A DNA stretch of 9,266 nucleotides from a bacterium (GCA_030632465.1 DAOVUR010000061.1:1-9266), one strand, 5' to 3'. Positions 1 through 6,390 are shown, counted from the first letter of the stretch. Numbers and translations are program-made. Notes: generated from the letters alone by a model not told the origin.

Positions 1-13
1 ACAGTAGACTGAA

Positions 14-116
14 TTGAACGATGAAGTCTGAACGATGAGCGATGAGCTTGAGCGCGGAGGACCCTGCTTGTCCCGCCATAGCCTTTTGGCGATGGCGGAA
101 GCGGAGCCGAAGGCGA
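14..116 (+). repeat. Repeat module C, copy 1 (GAACGATGA tract plus GCC-TTTT-GGC hairpin)
   Basis: The stretch opens with degenerate copies of GAACGATGA (14-38) and GATGAGC. A 44-base core at 62-105 follows, which recurs at 3325-3368 with three substitutions. The core contains a hairpin at 73-98: CCGCCATAGCC, loop TTTT, GGCGATGGCGG, an 11-pair stem with one mismatch. It is followed by a purine-rich GCGGAGCCGAAGGCGAAG tail. No coding potential is convincing. The island probably begins just after the stop codon of an upstream gene lying off the left edge, as copy 2 does after gene 1, but that gene cannot be seen. Confidence 0.75.
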
Positions 117-121
117 AGACG

Positions 122-163
122 GATGCTGATTAAAGGACAGCTATGGAAAGCTGTTTTACTGTG
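122..163 (+). repeat. Repeat module A, copy 1 (degenerate)
   Basis: This is a partial copy of the double-hairpin unit found at 168-220, 3367-3432 and 3540-3605. It begins GATGCTGATT and ends AGCTGTTTTACTGTG. The downstream hairpin is weakened, because GGACAGCT replaces GAACAGCT, and the upstream hairpin arm is absent. It lies five bases before copy 2, so the two form a close tandem. Confidence 0.75.
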
Positions 164-167
164 AGTA

Positions 168-220
168 GATCAGCACTCCGATGCTGATTAAGAACAGCTA
201 TGGAAAGCTGTTTTACTGTG
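168..220 (+). repeat. Repeat module A, copy 2 (double hairpin)
   Basis: Two adjacent stem-loops are visible. The first (168-189) pairs ATCAGCA with TGCTGAT. The second (189-215) pairs AACAGCT with AGCTGTT around ATGGAA, and extends to TAA-TTA across a bulged G. Compared with copies 3 and 4, the left arm of hairpin 1 differs at several positions, one of which changes a G-T pair to A-T and keeps the pairing. Possible roles are a structured 3' UTR element, a weak terminator (TTTT follows the second stem) or a mobile REP-like unit. Confidence 0.8.
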
Positions 221-230
221 CTTGTGTGAA

Positions 231-302
231 AATCATAATCGTAATCGTGCTCGTAATCATAATCGTAATCCCTCCAGCCATGTGTGCGAGAGTTGTTTTT
301 TA
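231..302. repeat. Repeat module B, copy 1 (GTAATC/ATAATC hexamer tract with T-rich tail)
   Basis: The tract is built from GTAATC, ATAATC and GTGCTC hexamers. Its first part (238-271) is identical to 448-481. A CCTCCAG...TGTGCGAG segment and a T run follow, and both also recur in copy 2 with small differences. Read on the minus strand it would give an Asp-Tyr repeat peptide, which is explained by the hexamer period and not by a gene. Confidence 0.85.
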
Positions 303-303
303 C

Positions 304-338
304 TTGGCTATTGGATGTTGAATGTTGGATGTTGGATA
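304..338. repeat. Heptamer tandem repeat TTGGNNN, block 1
   Basis: Five consecutive 7-base units are visible: TTGGCTA, TTGGATG, TTGAATG, TTGGATG and TTGGATA. The constant TTGG (once TTGA) with a variable three-base remainder gives a strict period of seven, so the tract cannot be a conserved in-frame coding repeat. It directly follows the T run of repeat module B copy 1. Confidence 0.85.
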
Positions 339-359
339 TTGTGCGGTGGTTGGGCACGG

Positions 360-379
360 CCCTTCGGCTACGCTCAGGG
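360..379 (+). repeat. Repeat module D, copy 1
   Basis: This is a 20-base sequence, CCCTTCGGCTACGCTCAGGG. Its reverse complement is found at 6333-6352 with one difference, ahead of the kelch gene. It is followed by CCCTACAGTTTGG (395-407), which resembles CCCTACAGTTGG at the right edge of the foldback near 8657. Short GC-rich units of this type scattered in both orientations look like dispersed repeats. Confidence 0.65.
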
Positions 380-447
380 ACCTCACGAGAGATAGCCCTA
401 CAGTTTGGATGTTTTTTGGAACGCTGTTGGATGCTGATAGAGTGAGT

Positions 448-511
448 ATCGTAATCGTGCTCGTAATCATAATCGTAATCCTTCCAGTCAATCTGTGCGA
501 GTTCTTTTTTT
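448..511. repeat. Repeat module B, copy 2 (hexamer tract with T-rich tail)
   Basis: The first 34 bases are identical to 238-271. The tail (CTTCCAG, CTGTGCGAG, T run) matches copy 1 with substitutions and a small offset. The two copies are 210 bases apart in the same orientation. Each leads into a heptamer block, so a composite unit of roughly 100 bases is duplicated here. Confidence 0.85.
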
Positions 512-513
512 AT

Positions 514-541
514 TTGGAAATTGGAAATTGGCTATTGGCTG
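514..541. repeat. Heptamer tandem repeat TTGGNNN, block 2
   Basis: Four 7-base units are visible: TTGGAAA, TTGGAAA, TTGGCTA and TTGGCTG, followed by a decayed TTGATTC. The period and TTGG anchor are those of the block at 304-338, while the variable bases differ. Its place after the T run of module B copy 2 repeats the arrangement of block 1. Confidence 0.85.
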
Positions 542-699
542 TTGATTCCCTTTGTCCGGTCCTGATATAGGTTATCATGTCTCAATTTAGTAAGAAACAT
601 TGTGATTAATGTAAAGACAGAAAAATGAAAAAAAGCTATTGTATCTGCATGTTTCGGATAACGTCTGTTATTTTATAAATTAAAAATAAGGGGTTAGAA
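542..699 (+). promoter_or_regulatory. Unique leader region upstream of gene 1
   Basis: This is the only part of the first 699 bases without obvious repeats, so the gene 1 promoter is most likely here. A weak sigma70-like candidate is TTGATT (542-547) with TATAGG (566-571) at 18-base spacing; the match is poor and the call is tentative. The last 80 bases are strongly AT-rich and end in AAGGGG (688-693), a good Shine-Dalgarno site six bases before the ATG at 700. Confidence 0.3.
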
Positions 700-3291
700 A
701 TGATGCAAAAGATGCTTATGCGGGTATCAGGTTTAGTGCTGTTGTTGGGTATGCTTGGTGTGGCAACGGCTAGTGAGGTCTCTTTTAGTGAGAAGGTGAA
801 AGTGACCACAGATGGCGCTGGCGCAAAGATCACCTTTGCCGTCTCTGCGCCGACAGATGTTGAGATAACGGTATTAGATAAAGATAACTCTATAGTCAGA
901 CATTTAGCAGCGGGCGTATTAGATGATGTAAGAGTGCCGCCTGAGCCACTCAAAAAAGGATTAGCGCAAGAGTTGCTGTGGGACGGAAAAACAGATGCAG
1001 GTAAAGTTGCCACGGGTTCTCCTTTTGCTGTTCGCGTACGTCTTGGTCTTAGCGTAAAGCTTGATAAGTTTATAGCTGAACAGAAACATCATATTGCCCA
1101 TGGATTTGGACTTGCAACTGATCAGCAGGGACATATCTATATATATAGCGCATCCACTGGTAATAAAGCTGCTGGAGGGACACCTTATATGCTTAAGTAT
1201 ACTCGCGAAGGTGAGTATGTTAAAACCGTTATGCCGCTACCTGCTGATCTAGATCCGGCAAGAGCAAGTTCTCTCGGCATGGTAAATGTAGCCGGTGATG
1301 AGAGTCTCTTTCCTAAGGGGCTTGCCGGCACTTGGCCTATTATGGGGTTTAAGCCTGGTTCACTTTGGCAACGTACTGACGCAGATGGCAACTTAACATT
1401 TTTTGACTGGAAGCATCTATATCGTCTTGCAAATGATGGCGGTCCTGTCGCCACCAATTTTTCCATGTCGGTATGGGATAAACAACCTTCGTATGGGCAG
1501 TGGCGTTACAAACTTAATCATACGCCTTATGTGGCTATGGATCCTACTGGTAAGATTGTCTATATGACTGGTCTTAGCGATAAGAAGGGTGATGCTGGAA
1601 ATCCTGCTGGCCGAATTTATAAACTTGTTATAGCTGATGGTAAGCGGGTTAAATTTGCCGATGTTGAGGGTGGTAAGACGCTGACTGGTATGGATTTTGA
1701 TGGTGATGGGAATCTATTAGTTTGTGCATCAGACAAAGTCGTGGCTATCAACCCTGCGGGTAAACAGGTGGGTGAATTCGCATGTCAAACCCCATCGATG
1801 ATCGCTTGTGATAGAAAAAGTGGTGCTATATATGTGATGAGTACGGGGAAGAAGAGGGGAAACTGGCACAGGTCAAAAGTGCTTATTAAATTTAATAATT
1901 GGAAAGAAGGTAAAGAGATCTCTCGGTTAGATTTTGGTGATAAAGGGGCTGATGTCTTTATGGCTATTGATGACCAAGCGACAAAGCCTCTCATCTGGGT
2001 ACTTATAAACCGTACCGGCGGGGCTAGTCCGTATAATTTAAAAGATCATGCTAAGCTCCTGCGTCTAGAAGATCAAGGTGATGCTTTTGTGGAAACAGCA
2101 CACAATATCGATTATTTCCGTAAACCTTTTGGTACAATTACTCGCCTAGCGGTTCATCCGATAACGGATCAGGTGCTATGTAGAGGAGAGTATTCTCTAG
2201 CTGCTGCTTATGATGGTGGTACAGGCAATGCCGTTACGGTCCCTTTTAAGAACTGTCTTGATATGGGGGTTGGCTTGGATGGTAACTGGTACATTGTGCC
2301 GGGGGATGCCTGGATGGGTACGATATGTAAGTACGATTCTAATTTTAAACCAATTCTTACTCCTGCTGGCGCGGCAGGAGGAAAAAATGTTCCTAAAAAT
2401 AAGGCTGGATTTGAGTTCGGACGTTATGGCGCTGGTTTTGGCGTTGCTGGTATCACAGCTGATGCCGATGGGAAAATCTATGCGCTTCAGCAGTGCAATG
2501 CGATGACGGTAGCTGGAGATATGTTAATAACTTTCGATCCTTCAGGCAAGCCGGGCGAATATGAGCGCATGAAGGATAGTCCGCTTACTGCCAAACATCA
2601 CAAACATTTTAATGGCTGCCTGTTCGGGCCAATTAGCACTGTTGTTGGTGGTGTTGCTGTTGACTGGAAAGGGTTCGTCTATCTTGCGTTACGTACGCTA
2701 CCTATGAAACATAAGCCGCCCCTTGGTTACGAGAAAGATGCTGGTTACTGGCATTGTACAGGAAGCATTGTTAAAATTGGTCCTAGTGGTGGCTCGCTTT
2801 TCGACTTAGGAGGCAAAGGGTCTCGACCGCCAAAGAAAGTTAGAGAAATACCAGCAGACATGAAGGGAATCAAGGTGGAGAATAGAAATCGCTACGGTTG
2901 TGGTCCGCAGTTTTGTGAAGGTGCATTAAAGATATATCCAGGTATAGGGGTTATGGGTGGTAGTTATGGTGGCGGATGCCGATGCCGTCAGCCTATGTTT
3001 GAGCTAGATGGATGGGGACGGTTGTTTATTCCTAACGCTACAACGTATTCGGTTCAAGTTGTTGATAATGAAGGCAATGAGATATTAAAGTTTGGGCATT
3101 ATGGCAATGCTGATTCACGTGGTGACAGTGCAGATAGCCTTGTTTCTACACCAGCAATCCCACTTGGCTGGCCAGAGGCTGTAGGAGTTAGCGATAAGGC
3201 TGTATATGTTGCAGATGTACTTAATCGCCGCGTTGTCCGGCTTAAGAAAGTATATGCAGCAGAGAGCGTAAGTGTACTGAACGATGAATGA
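700..3291 (+). CDS. Exported FlgD/Ig-like plus NHL-type beta-propeller protein (paralogue 1)
   Basis: The product has 863 residues and its function is unknown. Residues 1-24 form a signal peptide: charged n-region, LVLLLGMLGV core, cleavage expected after ATA. Residues about 31-125 resemble the FlgD/Ig-like sandwich, with 'VEITVLDKDNSIVRHLAAG' and 'LLWDGKTDAGK' (W94, D95, G96). The rest consists of propeller-type strands such as 'FGLATDQQGHIYIYS', 'GMDFDGDGNLLVC' and 'ITADADGKIYALQ', typical of NHL/SMP-30-like folds. The C-terminal block holds a CxC pair (C760, C762), 'ILKFGHYGNADSRG' from residue 795 and a closing 'VADVLNRRVVRLKK' blade. AAGGGG at 688-693 supports the ATG at 700. The gene at 3712 is a paralogue. 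The final residues LNDE and the stop come from repeat module C. Export to the periplasm or surface is inferred; ligand or enzymatic activity cannot be read from the sequence. Confidence 0.9.
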   Translation: MMQKMLMRVSGLVLLLGMLGVATASEVSFSEKVKVTTDGAGAKITFAVSAPTDVEITVLDKDNSIVRHLAAGVLDDVRVPPEPLKKGLAQELLWDGKTDAGKVATGSPFAVRVRLGLSVKLDKFIAEQKHHIAHGFGLATDQQGHIYIYSASTGNKAAGGTPYMLKYTREGEYVKTVMPLPADLDPARASSLGMVNVAGDESLFPKGLAGTWPIMGFKPGSLWQRTDADGNLTFFDWKHLYRLANDGGPVATNFSMSVWDKQPSYGQWRYKLNHTPYVAMDPTGKIVYMTGLSDKKGDAGNPAGRIYKLVIADGKRVKFADVEGGKTLTGMDFDGDGNLLVCASDKVVAINPAGKQVGEFACQTPSMIACDRKSGAIYVMSTGKKRGNWHRSKVLIKFNNWKEGKEISRLDFGDKGADVFMAIDDQATKPLIWVLINRTGGASPYNLKDHAKLLRLEDQGDAFVETAHNIDYFRKPFGTITRLAVHPITDQVLCRGEYSLAAAYDGGTGNAVTVPFKNCLDMGVGLDGNWYIVPGDAWMGTICKYDSNFKPILTPAGAAGGKNVPKNKAGFEFGRYGAGFGVAGITADADGKIYALQQCNAMTVAGDMLITFDPSGKPGEYERMKDSPLTAKHHKHFNGCLFGPISTVVGGVAVDWKGFVYLALRTLPMKHKPPLGYEKDAGYWHCTGSIVKIGPSGGSLFDLGGKGSRPPKKVREIPADMKGIKVENRNRYGCGPQFCEGALKIYPGIGVMGGSYGGGCRCRQPMFELDGWGRLFIPNATTYSVQVVDNEGNEILKFGHYGNADSRGDSADSLVSTPAIPLGWPEAVGVSDKAVYVADVLNRRVVRLKKVYAAESVSVLNDE

Positions 3292-3368
3292 TGAACGATG
3301 AGCGCGGAAGGATGCGCGATGTTTCCCTGCTTGTCTCGCCATAGCCTTTTGGCGACGGCGGAAGTGGA
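3277..3368 (+). repeat. Repeat module C, copy 2
   Basis: CTGAACGATGA at 3277-3287 (also at 28-38) is followed by TGATGAACGATGAGCGCGGA and the 44-base core at 3325-3368, which matches 62-105 with three differences. The core hairpin (3337-3360) is CGCCATAGCC, loop TTTT, GGCGACGGCG, with two mismatches in the stem. The module overlaps the end of gene 1 by 15 bases and supplies its TGA stop. No T run follows the hairpin, so it is not a typical intrinsic terminator. Confidence 0.75.
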
Positions 3369-3432
3369 TGCGTTATGTAAATCGGCATTCCAATGCTGAT
3401 TAAGAACAGCTATGGAAAGCTGTTTTACAGTG
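3367..3432 (+). repeat. Repeat module A, copy 3 (66-base direct repeat, left)
   Basis: This 66-base unit is repeated at 3540-3605 with one difference (ACAGTG against ACTGTG near the end). Hairpin 1 (3380-3401) pairs AATCGGCATT with AATGCTGATT, ten pairs including one G-U, around CC. Hairpin 2 (3401-3427) pairs TAAGAACAGCT with AGCTGTTTTA around ATGGAA, with one bulged G. The upstream GATGCGTTATGTA lead is shared by copies 3 and 4 but not by copies 1 and 2. Confidence 0.85.
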
Positions 3433-3448
3433 CGTGTGTGGAAAATCC

Positions 3449-3521
3449 TAATCGTAATTCGTAATCGTAATCGTACTCGAAAGTTGGACTAGCCGATTAC
3501 GATTATGAGTACGATTACGAT
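3449..3521. repeat. Repeat module B, copy 3: two hexamer tracts in inverted orientation
   Basis: A TAATCG-type tract (3449-3480) is followed after about 13 bases by its opposite-strand version, GATTACGATTATGAGTACGATTACGAT (3494-3521). A 15-base perfect inverted repeat is present: ATCGTAATCGTACTC (3464-3478) against GAGTACGATTACGAT (3507-3521). An alternative register pairs TAATCGTAATC (3462-3472) with GATTACGATTA (3494-3504). The structure is bracketed by module A copies 3 and 4. Confidence 0.8.
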
Positions 3522-3539
3522 GAAAATTACTGCGGAAGA

Positions 3540-3605
3540 GATGCGTTATGTAAATCGGCATTCCAATGCTGATTAAGAACAGCTATGGAAAGCTGTTTTA
3601 CTGTG
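3540..3605 (+). repeat. Repeat module A, copy 4 (66-base direct repeat, right)
   Basis: This is the right-hand copy of the 66-base repeat, one base different from 3367-3432. It has the same two stem-loops, at 3553-3574 and 3574-3600, and ends TTTTACTGTG as copies 1 and 2 do. Unique sequence and the likely leader of the next gene begin immediately after it. Confidence 0.85.
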
Positions 3606-3650
3606 TGGGTTTTTCTCGAAAAGTGTAGTTTAATCTTACCGTAGATTATG

Positions 3651-3679
3651 TTGACAGCAGTGAGCTTGTGTGAAATGGT
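3651..3679 (+). promoter_or_regulatory. Candidate sigma70-type promoter for paralogue 2
   Basis: A perfect TTGACA (3651-3656) lies 17 bases upstream of AATGGT (3674-3679). The second hexamer matches TATAAT only at three positions, including the important second A and final T. It lies in the unique sequence between the repeat island and the start codon at 3712, where a promoter would be expected. The weak -10 keeps confidence low. Confidence 0.3.
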
Positions 3680-3700
3680 AGCGTAGGTATGAATAATATA

Positions 3701-3705
3701 GGAGA
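3701..3705 (+). promoter_or_regulatory. Ribosome binding site deciding the start of paralogue 2
   Basis: GGAGA lies only one base (counting from GGAG) before an ATG at 3706 but seven bases before the ATG at 3712. Spacing therefore favours 3712, which also gives a compact signal peptide beginning MRVLLVV. Confidence 0.7.
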
Positions 3706-3711
3706 ATGGAT

Positions 3712-6303
3712 ATGAGGGTATTATTAGTAGTTATGTTGATGGCTGTTTTACCACAAGTTGTATCGGCAAAGTATTTAGTGAAGAATAGTTTGAATGTGAA
3801 GAACGATGGTAAAGGAGCTGTTATTACTTTTACCCTGCAAGAGCCATCTGATGTGCAGGTTAGCATTAAAAAGAATGGCAAGATTGTTCGCCATCTAATT
3901 GCTGGACTTGTGGGTGAGTCTGAAAGTTCTGAGGGACTTCAGAAGGGGCTAAAACAACGTCTGTTGTGGGATGGATTAGATGATTTCAAAAAACCTGTTG
4001 CGTTAAGCGGTATTGAAGTTGAGGTAGGTGCAAAATTAAAAGCTGATTTCGATAAGATTGTCGGTTGGGATGGTAATCAGCTAACAACGGTTAGAGGTGT
4101 CTGTTTCGATTTAGATGGCGGTTTAGTCGCTATAGGCGGAGAGCAGTTGTTGGGGCATAGAAACTCTACTATTATAACTAGGTATAAAAAGACTGGTGAG
4201 TACCTCAATCAGATATTCCCTCCTCTAGGTGGCCTAGCGGCAGAGGATAGAGAAGGTATGCCATGTGTGAAACTTGCGACCGGTGAAGAGATTCCTGTTG
4301 TATACCACATGGAAACACGAGCCACGCTTCCTTCAGCTATTTTTGATTATAGAGTTAGTCCTATTCTCTCTAAAGATGGAAAAAGTATCTATGTTTTATC
4401 AGGAACAGCTAAAGGCCTTGGCGGTGGTATTAGTCACTTGGATGTGCATGAAGGGCGGCGCATCTTAAAGTTAAATGTTGATGGTTCAGTGCCTAAAGAT
4501 TATCTAGGCCCTGTTGTCGCTGCTGAATTTGAAAATAAAATAGCAAGTGCGGGAGAAGGCTCTATTGCTCTTTCTGCCGACGGAAAATATATGTACGTGA
4601 CAGGCTTGTATAGAAATAAGACTGCCAAAAGGTGGGAAAAGGAAAAGGTTCTACAGCAAGTTGTTTATAAGGTTTCTCTAGTAGGCCCTGCCGCAGAAGT
4701 AACTGTTTTCTGTGGTGTTCTCAAAGAGGGCGGCACGGATGATAAGCACCTTGATAATCCTCAGCATGTGGATGTTGATGCTAAAGGAAATGTCTACGTA
4801 ACCGATCAAGGTAATGGCCGTGTGCAGGTGTTTAGCGATAAAGGGATATTTATAAAGTCTTTTGTTATGGAGGGCGTTAGCAGTTGCGGTGTACATAATC
4901 CTACAGGTGCAATATATTTGTTTTCGGCAAAAAACGGCAAAATCGTAAAATATAAAAACTTAGAAGCGAAGACTATGGCTTTTGAGTTTCCTGTAAAAAC
5001 AAAGCCATGGAATAGGTATCAGATTGAAAAAGTGAATGCAATTGACGTTGATAAATATGGTCCAATAGCAAGATTATCCTTTCTTACTTTGAAGTGGAAT
5101 GATTATCAATTGACACTTCTCGAAGATACTGGGGCTGGCTTTTCGGAGCTGAAAAACCCAATCAAAAAGAAGATAGTTTCTAAACACGCCTTAAGGTTTA
5201 ATAGAAATGCCTGCGTTACGGATAAATGGATATTAGCTCAAGGGTACGATCACGGTGGTATGGCACCGAGCAATATTCCTGAAAAATATAATAAGGAAAC
5301 TGGGGTACGTGAAGGAAAAGTCACCTTTGAAACTGAGAATAAGATCACTGTAGGTGTTGGAACTGAGTATATCACTGGCAAGGATGGCTTCGTTTATGTA
5401 CAAGGTGGTGGGTATGGAAAGAATGCAGGAAAAGTCTTAAAGTATGATCAGGACTTTAAGCAAGCTAAGTTTGGCGATAAGAACTTCATCGACGGGTTAT
5501 GGCATGGGCATGCCGGCGCATCTGGATTTTTTGTTGGCCGAAACGGACACGTCTACTCAATCGGCATGGAAACTTATCGTAATAAAAATGCTAAAGATAA
5601 AACCATGGGTATGCGTCTCCGTGAGTATGATGAAAAAGGTGAACCTGTATCCATGCATCGTGTTTTCGAAGATGGAAAAGTCTTTTTGTCAGGCGTGGTA
5701 GTAGACTCAAAGGGTAATATTTACATGGGTGCTATGCTGTCAAAAGAAGCATATGGAATCCCTGAATGGTTTAAAGGGCGCCTACCTAAAGATACATTAC
5801 ACCATTACCCAAGTAGAAATTATATGCACTATGGTAATATCGTAAAGTTTGGTACTGAAGGAGGAAGCCTTGAAAGTGATCCTGAAGGAGATTACTTTGG
5901 AGTTAAAATACATCAGCATCGAGGTAATGTTTCTATTAAAGGTGGCAAGGCTATAGGGAAAAGCCTTATGGTTCCTATGCGCGGTGGAAAAAATGGTCTG
6001 CACTGCTTTTGTGAAAGTAGTCGCTTTGATATTGATTCTTATGACAGGCTAGTTGTGCCAGATTTACATCAGTATGCTATTCGAATTCTAGATTCTGACG
6101 GACGGGATATCTTGAAAATTGGTTCTTATGGCAATATGGACAATAGAGGCCCTGAAAGTAGTCGTCCTGAACCAGCCGTAGCTTTCAACTGGCTTCTACG
6201 AACCGTTGTTGATGGGGATAAGATTTATGCCGCCGATGCAAATAACCGTAGAGTTGTGGTTGTTAAATTGTCATGTGAAGAATATATCACCGGTAAGCTC
6301 TAA
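3712..6303 (+). CDS. Exported FlgD/Ig-like plus NHL-repeat beta-propeller protein (paralogue 2)
   Basis: From the ATG at 3712 the product has 863 residues, exactly as long as paralogue 1; the ATG at 3706 would add two. Residues 1-19 are a signal peptide (VLLVVMLMAVLPQVVSA). The FlgD/Ig-like part (about 25-115) has 'VQVSIKKNGKIVRHLIAG' and 'LLWDGLDD' (W86, D87, G88), closely parallel to paralogue 1. A canonical NHL repeat spans residues 348-375 (DNPQHVDVDAKGNVYVTD, then GNGRVQVF). The C-terminus carries C765 and C767 in 'HCFCESSRFDID', 'ILKIGSYGNMDNRG' from residue 800 and a closing blade 'IYAADANNRRVVVVKL'. Similarity to paralogue 1 is clear at both ends and patchy in the middle, so the pair is an old duplication. 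It is predicted to be periplasmic or surface exposed. Function is unknown; NHL folds often bind proteins, glycans or ligands, and some related propellers are hydrolases or lyases, but no catalytic residues can be assigned. Confidence 0.9.
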   Translation: MRVLLVVMLMAVLPQVVSAKYLVKNSLNVKNDGKGAVITFTLQEPSDVQVSIKKNGKIVRHLIAGLVGESESSEGLQKGLKQRLLWDGLDDFKKPVALSGIEVEVGAKLKADFDKIVGWDGNQLTTVRGVCFDLDGGLVAIGGEQLLGHRNSTIITRYKKTGEYLNQIFPPLGGLAAEDREGMPCVKLATGEEIPVVYHMETRATLPSAIFDYRVSPILSKDGKSIYVLSGTAKGLGGGISHLDVHEGRRILKLNVDGSVPKDYLGPVVAAEFENKIASAGEGSIALSADGKYMYVTGLYRNKTAKRWEKEKVLQQVVYKVSLVGPAAEVTVFCGVLKEGGTDDKHLDNPQHVDVDAKGNVYVTDQGNGRVQVFSDKGIFIKSFVMEGVSSCGVHNPTGAIYLFSAKNGKIVKYKNLEAKTMAFEFPVKTKPWNRYQIEKVNAIDVDKYGPIARLSFLTLKWNDYQLTLLEDTGAGFSELKNPIKKKIVSKHALRFNRNACVTDKWILAQGYDHGGMAPSNIPEKYNKETGVREGKVTFETENKITVGVGTEYITGKDGFVYVQGGGYGKNAGKVLKYDQDFKQAKFGDKNFIDGLWHGHAGASGFFVGRNGHVYSIGMETYRNKNAKDKTMGMRLREYDEKGEPVSMHRVFEDGKVFLSGVVVDSKGNIYMGAMLSKEAYGIPEWFKGRLPKDTLHHYPSRNYMHYGNIVKFGTEGGSLESDPEGDYFGVKIHQHRGNVSIKGGKAIGKSLMVPMRGGKNGLHCFCESSRFDIDSYDRLVVPDLHQYAIRILDSDGRDILKIGSYGNMDNRGPESSRPEPAVAFNWLLRTVVDGDKIYAADANNRRVVVVKLSCEEYITGKL

Positions 6304-6315
6304 TAAACAATTGGA

Positions 6316-6357
6316 GTTCACCAAAGGCGTTGCCCTGAGCGAAGCCGAAGGGTGAAC
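6316..6357. repeat. Repeat module D, copy 2 (inverted), flanked by GTTCACC/GGTGAAC
   Basis: CCCTGAGCGAAGCCGAAGGG at 6333-6352 is the reverse complement of module D copy 1 (360-379) with one difference. It lies between perfect 7-base inverted arms GTTCACC (6316-6322) and GGTGAAC (6351-6357). The right arm contains a GTG in frame with the following gene, which explains an apparent upstream start at 6352. Confidence 0.65.
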
Positions 6358-6381
6358 AACATCATAAAAAAAGTTAAGAAT

Positions 6382-6386
6382 AAGGA
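6382..6386 (+). promoter_or_regulatory. Ribosome binding site supporting the start of the kelch gene
   Basis: AAGGA lies four bases before the ATG at 6391 and ten before the ATG at 6397. The in-frame GTG at 6352 has GAAGG directly abutting it and no spacer, so it is a poor start. Either ATG gives a normal signal peptide. Confidence 0.55.
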
Positions 6387-6390
6387 TAGT

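Noticed and set aside
73..98. GCC-TTTT-GGC hairpin as an intrinsic terminator
   Set aside because: The T residues are in the loop and no T run follows the stem. The same hairpin recurs as part of a dispersed repeat.
168..220. CRISPR array or retron-type RNA from the repeated hairpin units
   Set aside because: Copies are irregularly spaced with no uniform spacers, and no Cas or reverse transcriptase gene is in the window.
130..357. Minus-strand open frame with an Asp-Tyr repeat peptide
   Set aside because: It is generated by the GTAATC hexamer tract and spans hairpin and heptamer repeats. Period changes and the lack of a ribosome binding site argue against a gene.
300..570. Open frames on both strands through the heptamer and hexamer tracts
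   Set aside because: They consist almost wholly of dispersed repeats, have low-complexity products and have no Shine-Dalgarno sequence.
625..678. A 17-codon open frame (MKKSYCICMFRITSVIL) just before gene 1, considered as a leader peptide
   Set aside because: It has a weak ribosome binding site, no codon run or attenuator hairpin after it, and such short frames are expected by chance in AT-rich sequence.
636..1013. 125-codon minus-strand open frame
   Set aside because: It overlaps the signal peptide and FlgD-like part of paralogue 1, which has clear coding evidence on the plus strand.
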